Below, piece after piece: positions 1 to 7,225 of a stretch of 11,145 nt of DNA. A program made the translations under genes and the position numbers. Under the pieces are notes generated by a model. That model saw only the letters and a program-made list of their open reading frames with translations. It was not told the DNA's origin and did no database searches. Location: contig JAFAGE010000318.1 in NCBI GenBank assembly GCA_023423015.1, positions 1 to 11,145 on the forward strand. The letters are read 5' to 3'. Source of the stretch: Bacteroidota bacterium. Lineage in GTDB: Bacteria > Bacteroidota > Bacteroidia > Chitinophagales > Chitinophagaceae. The stretch's first letter is position 1; every line of letters starts with the position of its first letter.

Positions 1-336
1 CCGCCCTCCATCCTCCGCCCTAAGTAACAGGCTTCTTCCGGCCCAATCCTTCGCTGTTCCTTCGCTATTCGTTCGCTATTTGTACGGTTATGGTTCGGTA
101 GTTTTCGGAGGATACACGTAAGATGACCGTATGGTTAGCGGTTGACAGGTACGAGAGAGCTATTGAAATAGCATTGAAGAAAGCGTCCGTTGTTATGGAA
201 GGACTCTGCATTACACATTGCAGAAAAAGCAAAAAGATTTATGCTGGAAAACAGAAGAGAATTCTCACATTCTCAATGATGGTGGAAAATTTATGGGCAA
301 TAAGAATTAATTGTGCATTCAATCGATCATCGGCTC
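1..336. other. Gene-poor stretch at the left edge
   Basis: Apart from the 11-bp repeat array and its flanking inverted repeat, no convincing gene is seen. An 86-codon open frame on the plus strand (123-383) has a GGAGG 11 bases before its ATG. It resembles no family I know, and its end runs into the 3' end of the minus-strand MutS-like gene, so it is not called. No strong terminator hairpin for the MutS-like gene is visible downstream of its stop codon. Confidence 0.5.
48..102. repeat. Degenerate 11-bp tandem repeat
   Basis: Three clear 11-bp units sit end to end: CCTTCGCTGTT (48-58), CCTTCGCTATT (59-69) and CGTTCGCTATT (70-80). Two more decayed units, TGTACGGTTAT (81-91) and GGTTCGGTAGT (92-102), follow in the same phase. 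The array is flanked by an 8-bp inverted repeat, ATCCTCCG at 10-17 and CGGAGGAT at 106-113. The period is close to one helical turn. I do not know its function; it could be a dispersed intergenic repeat of the genome or a protein-binding array. Confidence 0.6.
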
Positions 337-1623
337 TTATTTACCTGAAAGAAGCGTACTCAATCCGCTTTGTTCGAAGATGAGTTTGCCGAGCCGTTGA
401 TCCGAAAAACCTTCTTTCAACTTATAGTGGAAAGTGGGATGACCGTTGCTGATATTGGCATCGAGGTGAAATACAGCTGCGGAGTGACCGTCGTTCAATG
501 CAGCCATTGAAGAACAATCCAAATGCGTGGAAAAAATAAAGCACGAATCCTGGAACTTCTGCACGCCGCGGATGGTTGTTTCGAGAAGAGAATGCGCGTC
601 GTCGATATTTGTGCCAGAGAATATTTCATCAAACACAGCAAACACCTTTTTGCCATTTGCTGCGTTTTCCACCGCAGTTTTCAGCAAATTGATTTCGTCC
701 ATGAAATGGCTCACTCCTTTAACCAGGCTATCCTTTTTATTGATGTGAACGTATATTTCATCATACCATGGAATGCGGCACGATGCAGCCGGAACAGCAA
801 TCCCAATACGCGAAAGGAATACACAAAGCGAAAGTGATTTCAGTAAGGTAGACTTGCCTGACATATTTGGACCAGTGAGCAACAATAATCTTTTATTCAA
901 GACAAGATCATTTCTAACCGGGTGCCGAAGCAGGGGATGATAGAAATGCTTAAGCAAGAGCTCCTGGTTCGACATTTCTGCAAACTGAAATTTGCGCGAC
1001 CTGGTCGTGCCCGCAATTGAAGCATAGGCATAGAATTGGAAGAGGCTCGACCAAAATTTTGTGAAAGTCCCATCATTGGCAATCACAAGCAACTTCTTCA
1101 ATATGTCTATATAGTTTGAAGTTCCTTTTGCAGATGAGAAAATGTCGTTGTTTGTGAAATATGGTCGAAAGGCAAGAATAACGTTATTTATTTGCAGGAA
1201 TCTGGATCTATAAATGTCGGGGAACAGTTCAGGTTTAATCAGCTTGAAACAATTTTGGTACAACTTATCTATGAGGAAACCCCATTGTAATACCTTACTG
1301 CGGAAGCTATCACGTACCGACCTATTAATTGTATGTTTTAGGCGAAGCCTAATGTTGGACTCATTGAGAAGTCCTGTATTATTGGATAGCTGATTGGTAA
1401 ATGAATACACTTCAGCAAGGTCCTGGTTGTAATTAGGCAGAGAGGAGAGAGCATGCTCAAATTGAATCAATGTTTTCACTATCGCCTGCGTATCCAAAAC
1501 CTCCTGTTCCGATTCAGGTACGTAACTGAAAATTTGACTTAACGCAGTCTTACCATAAATATTGAGGTAGTTGTCAAAGAATGGAACGATATCTTCTTCG
1601 ATTTTCAGGTCGGCTACTTGCAA
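337..1623 (-). CDS. MutS-related ATPase lacking the mismatch-reading domains
   Basis: A 428-residue protein carrying the MutS-family ABC-type ATPase. Walker A is GPNMSGKST (residues 251-259), the conserved SHFMDE segment is at 305-310, Walker B is VFAVFDEIFSGTN (327-339), and the H-loop is STHL (365-368). The C-terminal KLKEGFSDQRLG block (401-412) is also typical of MutS. The helical first half (about 10-240) fits the core/lever region. The mismatch-recognition and connector domains of true MutS (about 850 residues) are absent, so it belongs with the short MutS-like proteins common in Bacteroidota rather than with mutS itself. A mismatch-repair role should not be assumed; binding of other DNA structures is equally possible. 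The start is uncertain: the chosen codon is TTG with no Shine-Dalgarno, and the frame stays open upstream to a stop at 1702-1704 without an ATG. The gene is transcribed away from the lipoprotein gene to its right. Confidence 0.9.
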   Translation of the reverse strand: MQVADLKIEEDIVPFFDNYLNIYGKTALSQIFSYVPESEQEVLDTQAIVKTLIQFEHALSSLPNYNQDLAEVYSFTNQLSNNTGLLNESNIRLRLKHTINRSVRDSFRSKVLQWGFLIDKLYQNCFKLIKPELFPDIYRSRFLQINNVILAFRPYFTNNDIFSSAKGTSNYIDILKKLLVIANDGTFTKFWSSLFQFYAYASIAGTTRSRKFQFAEMSNQELLLKHFYHPLLRHPVRNDLVLNKRLLLLTGPNMSGKSTLLKSLSLCVFLSRIGIAVPAASCRIPWYDEIYVHINKKDSLVKGVSHFMDEINLLKTAVENAANGKKVFAVFDEIFSGTNIDDAHSLLETTIRGVQKFQDSCFIFSTHLDCSSMAALNDGHSAAVFHLDANISNGHPTFHYKLKEGFSDQRLGKLIFEQSGLSTLLSGK

Positions 1624-2001
1624 ATGGATGTTTTGTATAAAGCTAAAGGTTGGAGGATTGCGATCGGTAGATGATTTGTTAAAGCTTGGATCGGAGAATG
1701 TTTAAACGTCGATGTTCTTTTTGGGTATGTTCAGTTGATGTTTATCAAAGAAGTATTGAATTAATAGAATTTTAATTTTTGATATTCCAATTACTGTAAA
1801 TTACTTCACCATCCTATCAACACACCACATTCTATTTCCTTCCGAAGTACCGGACCATTTGTTATTCGTTTCAGATGCATTCTTATACAAGTCTAGAATT
1901 GTATAAGCAACTTCTTTATTGACTTAACGAATTGGGTTTTGCCTTATCCAATACAGCTGAAGCCTGGGCATTATCATCATTCACCATTCAAACTTTACAC
2001 C
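1624..2001. other. Divergent intergenic region
   Basis: This 378-bp AT-rich region separates the divergently transcribed MutS-like gene and the lipoprotein gene and must hold both promoters. I found no clean TTTG/TAnnTTTG pair on either strand. The one clear structure is the inverted repeat at 1882-1907. An in-frame ATG at 1939 could extend the lipoprotein gene, but it would put 21 polar residues before the signal sequence. Confidence 0.5.
1882..1907. promoter_or_regulatory. 26-bp palindrome, candidate operator
   Basis: Perfect 9-bp arms CTTATACAA (1882-1890) and TTGTATAAG (1899-1907) flank an 8-bp centre that itself contains TCTAGA, so only one base pair of the 26 positions breaks the symmetry. 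There is no T-run on either side, so it is not an intrinsic terminator. It lies about 95 bp before the GTG start of the lipoprotein gene and 259 bp before the MutS-like gene. A dimeric regulator site is the simplest reading (inference). Confidence 0.4.
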
Positions 2002-3039
2002 GTGAGAAAAGTACTAGCTACGTTCAGCGCAGCATTACTGTTATTATCGTCTTGCAAAAAAGACATCAAGGCTCCTGAATCTATCAATGCTGAAACCATT
2101 TCGTCCGAAGGAGCTATCGTAACCGATCCTTGTCATGCTACTGCATTCAGCACAAATTATGCAACTGTGGCCGGCAAATTTCCGCCATTCAAGTTTACAA
2201 AAACGCAATATGCGAGCGGAAAGATCAAAACGATCAACATGATTTCCCGTGCAAATCCTAATCATTCTGCTTTCAAACAGCAAGCCTGGGAAGTGATCGG
2301 AACATTTACCTACTTCTCCAACAAGGCCCAGCTTAAAGGAACAAAACAGTTGTGGGAATATTCAAAGTCGTCTACAGGTGCCGCAATTAAGAAATCTATT
2401 CTTAAGAAGAACATCGATCTAACATTTTCCTTCGGTACACAACCTTACAACGACTATGGAGGAACAATGGATGGAACCGCTTACAACAAAGTGTACGAAG
2501 TACGAAATAACCTCGAAGGAAAGCTTGCGCTGCGCATGAAGCGCAATAGCTATAGTACATGGGAAGAAGGTACTTTGTTCATTGAGGTATTGGCTGGCAG
2601 CGACGAGCCCGACAATTACTTTGAAGCGACTGCCAAATATCCTGATGGCAATCTTTCAAGCATCACCATAACATCGCACAATGTAACACAACGAGCTATG
2701 CCTAAATCGTGGGGGTTGAGAAAGACGATTACTTTTAAGTATAACCCATCTTACTACTTTGAGCCGGAGAGGCAAAGATTTTATCAGCCAACACAAAACT
2801 GGATCAGCATGGAATACAATCTATGCGAGGTTATGAACTGGATCGGATTCGGTGGCCTGGATGGTAGCGGATATGGAGGAGAGAGAAATTTTGTGGAAGT
2901 TAAGTTTTACCCTTACAACACTTCATCGTTGTCGGTGCAGTCGCAGGTGTATAAAAACCACAGGTATGGAGGAAACAACCTGTTGTCGTACACATACGGC
3001 GACAATGTGCTGCAGAAATCTACATGGATTTGTAAATAA
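2002..3039 (+). CDS. Lipoprotein of unknown function
   Basis: With the GTG start at 2002 the protein has 345 residues. It begins with a typical lipoprotein signal: MRKVLATF, a hydrophobic run, and the lipobox LLSSC with the acylated cysteine at residue 18, followed by KKD. An upstream in-frame ATG (1939) gives a longer version that buries this signal, so GTG is preferred. After cleavage the protein should be anchored in a membrane, as is common for Bacteroidota surface or periplasmic lipoproteins. The body is rich in aromatic residues, threonine and serine in alternating patterns, suggesting mostly beta structure. No catalytic motif or named domain is recognised. It is a single-gene unit: it is followed 6 bp later by a strong intrinsic terminator, and the next gene is on the other strand. 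Confidence 0.85.
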   Translation: MRKVLATFSAALLLLSSCKKDIKAPESINAETISSEGAIVTDPCHATAFSTNYATVAGKFPPFKFTKTQYASGKIKTINMISRANPNHSAFKQQAWEVIGTFTYFSNKAQLKGTKQLWEYSKSSTGAAIKKSILKKNIDLTFSFGTQPYNDYGGTMDGTAYNKVYEVRNNLEGKLALRMKRNSYSTWEEGTLFIEVLAGSDEPDNYFEATAKYPDGNLSSITITSHNVTQRAMPKSWGLRKTITFKYNPSYYFEPERQRFYQPTQNWISMEYNLCEVMNWIGFGGLDGSGYGGERNFVEVKFYPYNTSSLSVQSQVYKNHRYGGNNLLSYTYGDNVLQKSTWICK

Positions 3040-3045
3040 CATCAG

Positions 3046-3081
3046 AAGGCAGAAGCTTAAAGCTTCTGCCTTTGTTTTTTT
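3046..3081 (+). terminator. Strong intrinsic terminator
   Basis: A 12-bp perfect stem (3046-3057 with 3061-3072, arms AAGGCAGAAGCT and AGCTTCTGCCTT) closes a 3-base loop and runs straight into TGTTTTTTT on the plus strand. It starts 6 bases after the lipoprotein stop codon. The minus strand has no matching T-run, so it acts on the plus-strand transcript only. Confidence 0.92.
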
Positions 3082-3155
3082 GAAATTAATGCCGCGATTA
3101 CAAGTAATTGAATTATCGACATTCGAAAATACCCTGAGTGTACAGTTTAGTACGT

Positions 3156-3956
3156 CTAGAATATCTTCGAAATGACACCCGCTATGGCCTGCCACCAATC
3201 GCTCTCGCGGGAGTGCCAGCATATTTTGTGCAGAAGTTCGAAACCGAATACAAGTATGAAGGGGCTCAGGCGTTTCGTTAGCAAAGAATCGCCAATAATG
3301 ACTACTCCAATAATTGAAAGTTCGATGATGCTGCCAATGTCGTATCCTGGTAGTTGCCAATATGCAAGCAATGCCCGGTCCATCGCCGGTGGTATGAAAA
3401 GGAAAGCTGTACTCGCCATAAAACGCATGTGCAGGTATGGTTTGTGACGATAGATGATGGCTAATGAATAGAGTATCGCAAAAAAGACAAATGCCGGAAA
3501 TACTAACGACAATAAAGCCCTTGCTTGTGTTTCGCCCAGTGCGGCATGCACGCCATTATAAGCATGACGGTTGATAATGTAGATTGAAAACAATACCAGT
3601 GGTGCAAGCACATAACTGGCGCGACCAACCCACTTGTGCGCTGTCATTTTCTTTGCACGGATAAGTATAGGTTGCAAGAGCAACATAAGCACCCAGGCCA
3701 TCATAATCATCCCGTGAATATGTTTCACCGCATTAAAACTTACGGGTCCGTATCCCTCAACTTCTTTGGCTGTGAACGAGGGGAAATGACTCACATAGGT
3801 TCGGTAAAAACCAAAATGAATGAGCGCAATCAGCAATATTATGCCGATGATCATTGTGCGCACATATGTGGGATACATAGAAGGACCATGCTGAGTTGTT
3901 GGATCAGATAGTCTACCGGTTGGTTGATCCGCCGGCATGGGGTCTTTGGGAGTCAT
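3156..3956 (-). CDS. Seven-helix membrane protein, possibly DUF2306-like
   Basis: A 266-residue protein starting at the ATG at 3956; a longer frame reaches a TTG at 4061 but adds only a non-conserved-looking polar tail. After a polar N-terminus (1-30), about seven hydrophobic segments appear, near 34-50, 79-97, 113-128, 148-168, 176-197, 207-223 and 229-246. Histidines cluster at helix ends: H79 and H81 (KHIHGMIM), H107 (AHKWVGR), H131, H137, H171 and H176 (RHKPYLHMRFM). This 'H...AHKWVGR...RHKPYLHMR' layout recalls DUF2306-type and cytochrome-b561-like membrane proteins, where paired histidines may bind haem. That assignment is a resemblance only and no function is claimed. The gene stands alone, with 232 bp between it and the next minus-strand gene. 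Confidence 0.8.
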   Translation of the reverse strand: MTPKDPMPADQPTGRLSDPTTQHGPSMYPTYVRTMIIGIILLIALIHFGFYRTYVSHFPSFTAKEVEGYGPVSFNAVKHIHGMIMMAWVLMLLLQPILIRAKKMTAHKWVGRASYVLAPLVLFSIYIINRHAYNGVHAALGETQARALLSLVFPAFVFFAILYSLAIIYRHKPYLHMRFMASTAFLFIPPAMDRALLAYWQLPGYDIGSIIELSIIGVVIIGDSLLTKRLSPFILVFGFELLHKICWHSRESDWWQAIAGVISKIF

Positions 3957-4188
3957 GGTGAATTCGTTTTGTTGTTTGGTTCTGTGCGTTGGGTACACAG
4001 ATTCAAAACGGTACGCGGGTACGCAGCCTGGGTAGTGAAATGAACTCCTCTTCAATATCAATGCAGGTAGTGAGCGCGATAAAAATCAAAATCGGTATTG
4101 TGCAGGTCGGCCGCCATTTATGCGCTTGCTGGTGCGGATGGTAAGTTGAAGGTAGAAAAATTATTGGAAATCAGGCCCGGCCTGCAGA

Positions 4189-4752
4189 TTATCTACGAAG
4201 CTCCACATAAACAATCCTATGTCTTTTGCGGCTGTATTGGTTTGCCTTGTAAAACTTTGAAATTGCCCAACCGGATGCAGCTGCAGCTGCGGATAGGGAT
4301 AGCGTAGTCACAAAGCGGGGATCATCAAAATCCTGGTGCTGGTACAGCCCATTCACCACATTCAACACGAGGTAGCCAACGCCTCCAACCTTAAGAAAGG
4401 TGCTAAGTAAACCGCGGGCATAGCCGCGATGGCGATAGATCTGTATTCGCTTAACGTCGCCGTAATATAATTTCTCTGTATAGGTCTGGAGCGTATCGAT
4501 AAAAGGCAAGCCTGAGATATCTACAAACTGCCTTACGTCGTACACATAAACAAATAAGCTGTCGTCGCGGATATCTTTAATCACGCCCGAAATCTGTTCG
4601 CCATTGCGGGTTAATAGAGCGATTGGGGAACCGGTGCCGAAATTCCTGATGATTTTACCATTCTTCTTCTGTACACTGATGATGTCGGAACCCTGGGCCA
4701 ACGCGGCAAAAGGCACGAAGACGGCAATAAGCAGCATGAACAGAAACGGCAT
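4189..4752 (-). CDS. Exported protein with C-terminal membrane segments
   Basis: A 187-residue protein with a clear signal peptide (MPFLFMLLIA... with an AALAQ cleavage region near residues 16-20). The middle (20-110) looks like a small beta domain: residues 35-60 read as 'IALLTRNGEQISGVIKDIRDDSLFVY', which is presented here in broken form as IALLTRNGEQ / ISGVIKDIRD / DSLFVY. The 'G.I.DI..DSL.V' pattern resembles Sm/SH3-like sheets. Two hydrophobic stretches follow near 116-137 and 148-167, and the tail is basic. I do not recognise the family; the combination suggests a periplasmic domain held in the inner membrane. It lies 76 bp downstream of another unassigned membrane protein gene on the same strand, so the two may be co-transcribed. 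Confidence 0.8.
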   Translation of the reverse strand: MPFLFMLLIAVFVPFAALAQGSDIISVQKKNGKIIRNFGTGSPIALLTRNGEQISGVIKDIRDDSLFVYVYDVRQFVDISGLPFIDTLQTYTEKLYYGDVKRIQIYRHRGYARGLLSTFLKVGGVGYLVLNVVNGLYQHQDFDDPRFVTTLSLSAAAAASGWAISKFYKANQYSRKRHRIVYVELRR

Positions 4753-4828
4753 CGTCTAAATGTATAACACATGCGTGTATGCGACTGTTAAAGGTTTGTT
4801 ATGTGGGTGATGCCGACATGTTGAATAT

Positions 4829-5395
4829 CTAATCCCACACATCCAAACAATACGCCTCAGTGCTATCTGTTGAAGCGTAGATGGTTTGTCCGTTGCCGAA
4901 TTGGTCTTTGTCGTATTTAAAAACGAGGATGCTGTCGCCCAACGATGCTGGCCTGAACCATTCGGGATTTGAATTTGAAGGTTCGAAATCCCACGATTTT
5001 GCTGAGAGTTTTTCGTATTGAAAATCGCGGAGTTGTAGAATGCGTTCGAGTTCTTCGGGACAGGTTTTAAAATGAAGCCGAATGGCAATGTCGATTTTTG
5101 GAATTGTTTGATCCTGGTGATGCAACACTTCGACGCATTCTGCCTGAGGTTTACCGAACAGTGCATTATAGATTTCTTCACCTGTTCGTGGTTCAAGCAG
5201 TGCAGTCACTTTGTTGTACGATTTGGTCACAGCACGATAGGCGGTCCACCCGCTGACGCCAATCGAGAACAGGAGAATCACTATGGAAATGATCGCCAAC
5301 CGTTTGCTGCGTTTAACGATGCCGGCTATAAGTATGATGAGGAACAGAACAAAAAGTAAACCGGCCGTCAATCCGAGGATTAGTATTTCTTTCAT
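4829..5395 (-). CDS. Unassigned protein with two N-terminal membrane helices
   Basis: A 188-residue protein beginning with two hydrophobic helices (about residues 4-27 and 33-52) separated by a short basic turn KRSKR, followed by a soluble domain of about 130 residues. The domain contains two cysteines in its first part (ECVEV near residue 86 and FKTCPEEL near 112) and a C-terminal CLDVWD. No known motif is recognised. The ATG at 5393-5395 is preceded by a leader that can fold into two hairpins (5412-5428 and 5435-5467). The gene probably forms a unit with the 4189-4752 gene downstream, since both are minus strand and predicted membrane proteins, but no promoter was found to prove it. Confidence 0.78.
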   Translation of the reverse strand: MKEILILGLTAGLLFVLFLIILIAGIVKRSKRLAIISIVILLFSIGVSGWTAYRAVTKSYNKVTALLEPRTGEEIYNALFGKPQAECVEVLHHQDQTIPKIDIAIRLHFKTCPEELERILQLRDFQYEKLSAKSWDFEPSNSNPEWFRPASLGDSILVFKYDKDQFGNGQTIYASTDSTEAYCLDVWD

Positions 5396-5434
5396 TTAGG
5401 AGTATGTTATTTAAGGAGTTATTCCTTAGTGCTT

Positions 5435-5467
5435 TTATGCCTCTTGATTGGCGGCACAAGAGCATAA
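5435..5467. repeat. Inverted repeat with one bulged base
   Basis: TTATG-C-CTCTTG (5435-5446) pairs with CAAGAGCATAA (5457-5467) over 11 bp, with a single unpaired C at 5440 and a 10-base loop. In the minus-strand direction it would sit 40-72 bases before the start codon of the 4829-5395 gene and could be a leader structure. There is no long T-run on either side, so a terminator is unlikely. Confidence 0.45.
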
Positions 5468-5592
5468 TTTAAGCTTGTCGGATACCACGCACATAGAATG
5501 AATTTAGCCAGATTTTTTAATTGTGGAAAGCTATACCTTTAACGATATCATCCACTCCCCTTTAATCAACTTCTTTCCGACTCTTGCCAGGT

Positions 5593-5683
5593 GAATGAAT
5601 CATTGCCATTTGCCAGTTGCCGACCCATTGCTGAATGGCGAATGAATTATTGCGCGTTTGTCGACTGACGACATTGCCGACCC
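5593..5683. repeat. Degenerate direct duplication
   Basis: Two neighbouring copies begin with GAATGAAT followed by C/T-ATTGC (5593-5605 and 5640-5652) and end with TTGCCGACCC (5617-5626 and 5674-5683); the second copy carries about 10 extra bases. They lie just before the hydrolase gene. They could be a decayed tandem duplication or a small dispersed repeat. Confidence 0.45.
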
Positions 5684-5717
5684 TTTCGTTTGCTCACTTA
5701 AAAACAATCGTATAAAC

Positions 5718-6488
5718 ATGGGAAAGTCAAAAACCGTAGTACTAGTTCACGGAAATTTTGTGAACAACCTGAGTTGGAGTAATTGGAAAAGTCGCTTTGA
5801 ACAAAGAGGTTATAAAGTTTACACGCCGTCAAATCCCGGGCACGATGGAAGCCCTGCGCAACTGAGAGAAAAGGTTCATCCAGACCTGGTGAGAACCGGA
5901 TTTATTGATGTTGTGGAGCACATCGCAGAGCTTATCGATAGCCTGCCAGAAAAACCATTGGTTGTTGGTCACTCTATGGGAGGAATGGCCACGCTGAAAC
6001 TGGCGGAGTTGGGAAAAGCATCTGCGGCGGTAAGCATCGACGGCGCACCACCGAAGAATGTATTTCCGCCATATCAAACACTCAAAACGGTGCTACCTGC
6101 ATTTGGATTTTTCAGCACCAAAAAATATTTCATGGGCAGCCGCGCCTGGTACAACTACGCGTTTTTTAACACGCTCCACGATGGTGAGAAGGAAGCGGCA
6201 TTCGAAGCATTTGCGGTACCGGAGAGTTATAATGTAAGTCGCCAGTTGGTTTTGAATTCTTATTCAAACATCGATTTCAAAAAGAAGCATGTACCCCTTC
6301 TGTTTATTGGTGGAGGCAAAGACCATATCTTTCCTGGTGCACTTACAAAGGAGATTGCCGGCAAGTACAGAGATCCGGAAAGCCAGGTAAGCGTAAAGGT
6401 ATACGACGATAAAAGTCACTACATATGCGGCGAACCCGGTTGGGAAAAGGTAGCTGATGATGTGATTGAGTGGTATGAGAAGTTGTAG
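5718..6488 (+). CDS. Alpha/beta hydrolase
   Basis: A 256-residue alpha/beta-hydrolase-fold protein without a signal peptide, so probably cytoplasmic. The order of motifs is canonical: the oxyanion-hole strand VVLVHGNF (7-14), the nucleophile elbow GHSMGG (84-89) with Ser86, the acid in GGGKDHIFP (Asp202), and the general base in DKSHY (His234). These three residues form the expected catalytic triad. Length and sequence fit small-molecule esterase or lipase-like members of the fold, but the substrate cannot be read from the sequence. The start was set at the ATG at 5718 because it directly precedes the first beta strand; an ATG at 5658 would add 20 residues, MSTDDIADPF onward, that look like translated leader. 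It appears to be a single-gene unit; no terminator was seen before the next operon. Confidence 0.93.
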   Translation: MGKSKTVVLVHGNFVNNLSWSNWKSRFEQRGYKVYTPSNPGHDGSPAQLREKVHPDLVRTGFIDVVEHIAELIDSLPEKPLVVGHSMGGMATLKLAELGKASAAVSIDGAPPKNVFPPYQTLKTVLPAFGFFSTKKYFMGSRAWYNYAFFNTLHDGEKEAAFEAFAVPESYNVSRQLVLNSYSNIDFKKKHVPLLFIGGGKDHIFPGALTKEIAGKYRDPESQVSVKVYDDKSHYICGEPGWEKVADDVIEWYEKL

Positions 6489-6703
6489 AATACAATGTGA
6501 TTATTTCCAGAATGCATATTTAGTGGCTGCAATAGGCGTAGAAAGGCATAACTTATTCCGGAAAGCTTCTTCGGAGACAAACCTCCTATTTGAACCTGCA
6601 GATAGAAAAGAATAATTGATTTTTTAAGGGATCAGGATGTGGTTTTGGTGAGTATTTTTAAGGAAAATACCTCTCAGGGCAGGGCACAAATACTTTCCAT
6701 AAG

Positions 6704-6736
6704 ATGTTTACAATATTTGTAAACATTATATCTTTG
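6704..6736 (+). promoter_or_regulatory. Promoter overlapped by a perfect palindromic operator
   Basis: A perfect inverted repeat, ATGTTTACAA (6704-6713) and TTGTAAACAT (6717-6726) with a TAT centre, is followed two bases later by TATCTTTG (6729-6736), an exact match to the Bacteroidota TAnnTTTG box. TTTA (6707-6710) sits 18 bp upstream of that box at the place of the TTTG element, inside the left arm. A protein bound to the palindrome would cover the promoter. The encoded helix-turn-helix protein at 7222-7743 is the obvious candidate repressor (inference). Confidence 0.7.
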
Positions 6737-6739
6737 TTA

Positions 6740-7225
6740 ATGAAGATTTTTCATGTCGCCTCGGGCGTATGGTTGTGGGCAACTATCGAATCTGTAGCAC
6801 CCGAGGATATGAAGAGGCTCACTCCAAAACGTTATAGCTTTCGGTGGAACCAACTAACCGGCACGGATCTTTATAAACTTAGGCTTGTTGGCGATGCGGA
6901 CATAAAGGGAGTAATGTCTTTGGTTGATTATCCGGACGAATGTAGAGTGGAAATTAAATTATTGGCCGTGGCACGAGAAAATGTGATTTTAAAAGGAGAA
7001 AAGGGGAAGAAGCTTAAAGAATATGATCACATAGCTGGTAATCTAATAGCATTTGCCGGAAGGATAGCTATTTCCAGATATTCCTGGAGAGCATGTGTAT
7101 CCCTTGTTCCCAAAACAGTATTGAGAGCCCACTATATTGCAGAATATGGAATGGAAGATTGCGGCTATCAATTGTTTCTGGAATCGAAATCTTTATACGC
7201 TCTTATAAATCGATATATACCATGA
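6740..7225 (+). CDS. GNAT-like small protein, candidate toxin
   Basis: With the ATG at 6740 the protein has 161 residues. An ATG at 6704 gives 173 residues but lies inside the operator palindrome and upstream of the predicted promoter box, so the later start is preferred; the transcript would then be almost leaderless. The C-terminal half reads as the latter part of a GNAT fold: a strand RVEIKLLAVA (69-78), a loop, a helix YDHIAGNLIAFAGRIA (95-110), a strand ACVSLVPKT (118-126), a helix with HYIAEYGM (131-138) and a final strand YQLFLE (143-148). The usual acetyl-CoA loop (RxxGxG/A) is not seen between the first strand and helix. The gene overlaps the helix-turn-helix gene by four bases (ATGA), implying translational coupling. 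Toxin function is inferred from arrangement; an acyltransferase without toxicity remains possible. Confidence 0.7.
   Translation: MKIFHVASGVWLWATIESVAPEDMKRLTPKRYSFRWNQLTGTDLYKLRLVGDADIKGVMSLVDYPDECRVEIKLLAVARENVILKGEKGKKLKEYDHIAGNLIAFAGRIAISRYSWRACVSLVPKTVLRAHYIAEYGMEDCGYQLFLESKSLYALINRYIP

Larger units (their letters stand above)
5396..5717. other. Divergent intergenic region with hairpins and a duplicated segment
   Basis: This 322-bp region lies between the minus-strand membrane protein gene and the plus-strand hydrolase gene. It holds a small hairpin (5412-5428, arms TAAGGA/TCCTTA), a longer bulged hairpin (5435-5467) and a degenerate direct duplication (5593-5683). The frame of the hydrolase is open from an ATG at 5658, but the segment before 5718 does not look like protein. 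No convincing promoter motif was found. Confidence 0.5.

Noticed and set aside
123..383. 86-codon plus-strand frame with a GGAGG upstream
   Set aside because: No recognisable domain, overlaps the 3' end of the well-supported MutS-like gene on the other strand, and Shine-Dalgarno sites carry little weight in Bacteroidota.
4172..4184. CAGGC/GCCTG hairpin after the stop of the 4189-4752 gene as a terminator
   Set aside because: The stem is only 5 bp with a 3-base loop and the minus-strand T-rich stretch is several bases away; too weak to call.
4098..4307. 69-codon plus-strand frame
   Set aside because: Runs antisense into the signal-peptide protein gene at 4189-4752 and shows no protein-like pattern of its own.
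6652..6670. GTATTTT/AAAATAC hairpin upstream of the candidate toxin gene
   Set aside because: A 7-bp AT-rich stem without a T-run; not convincing as terminator or second operator.
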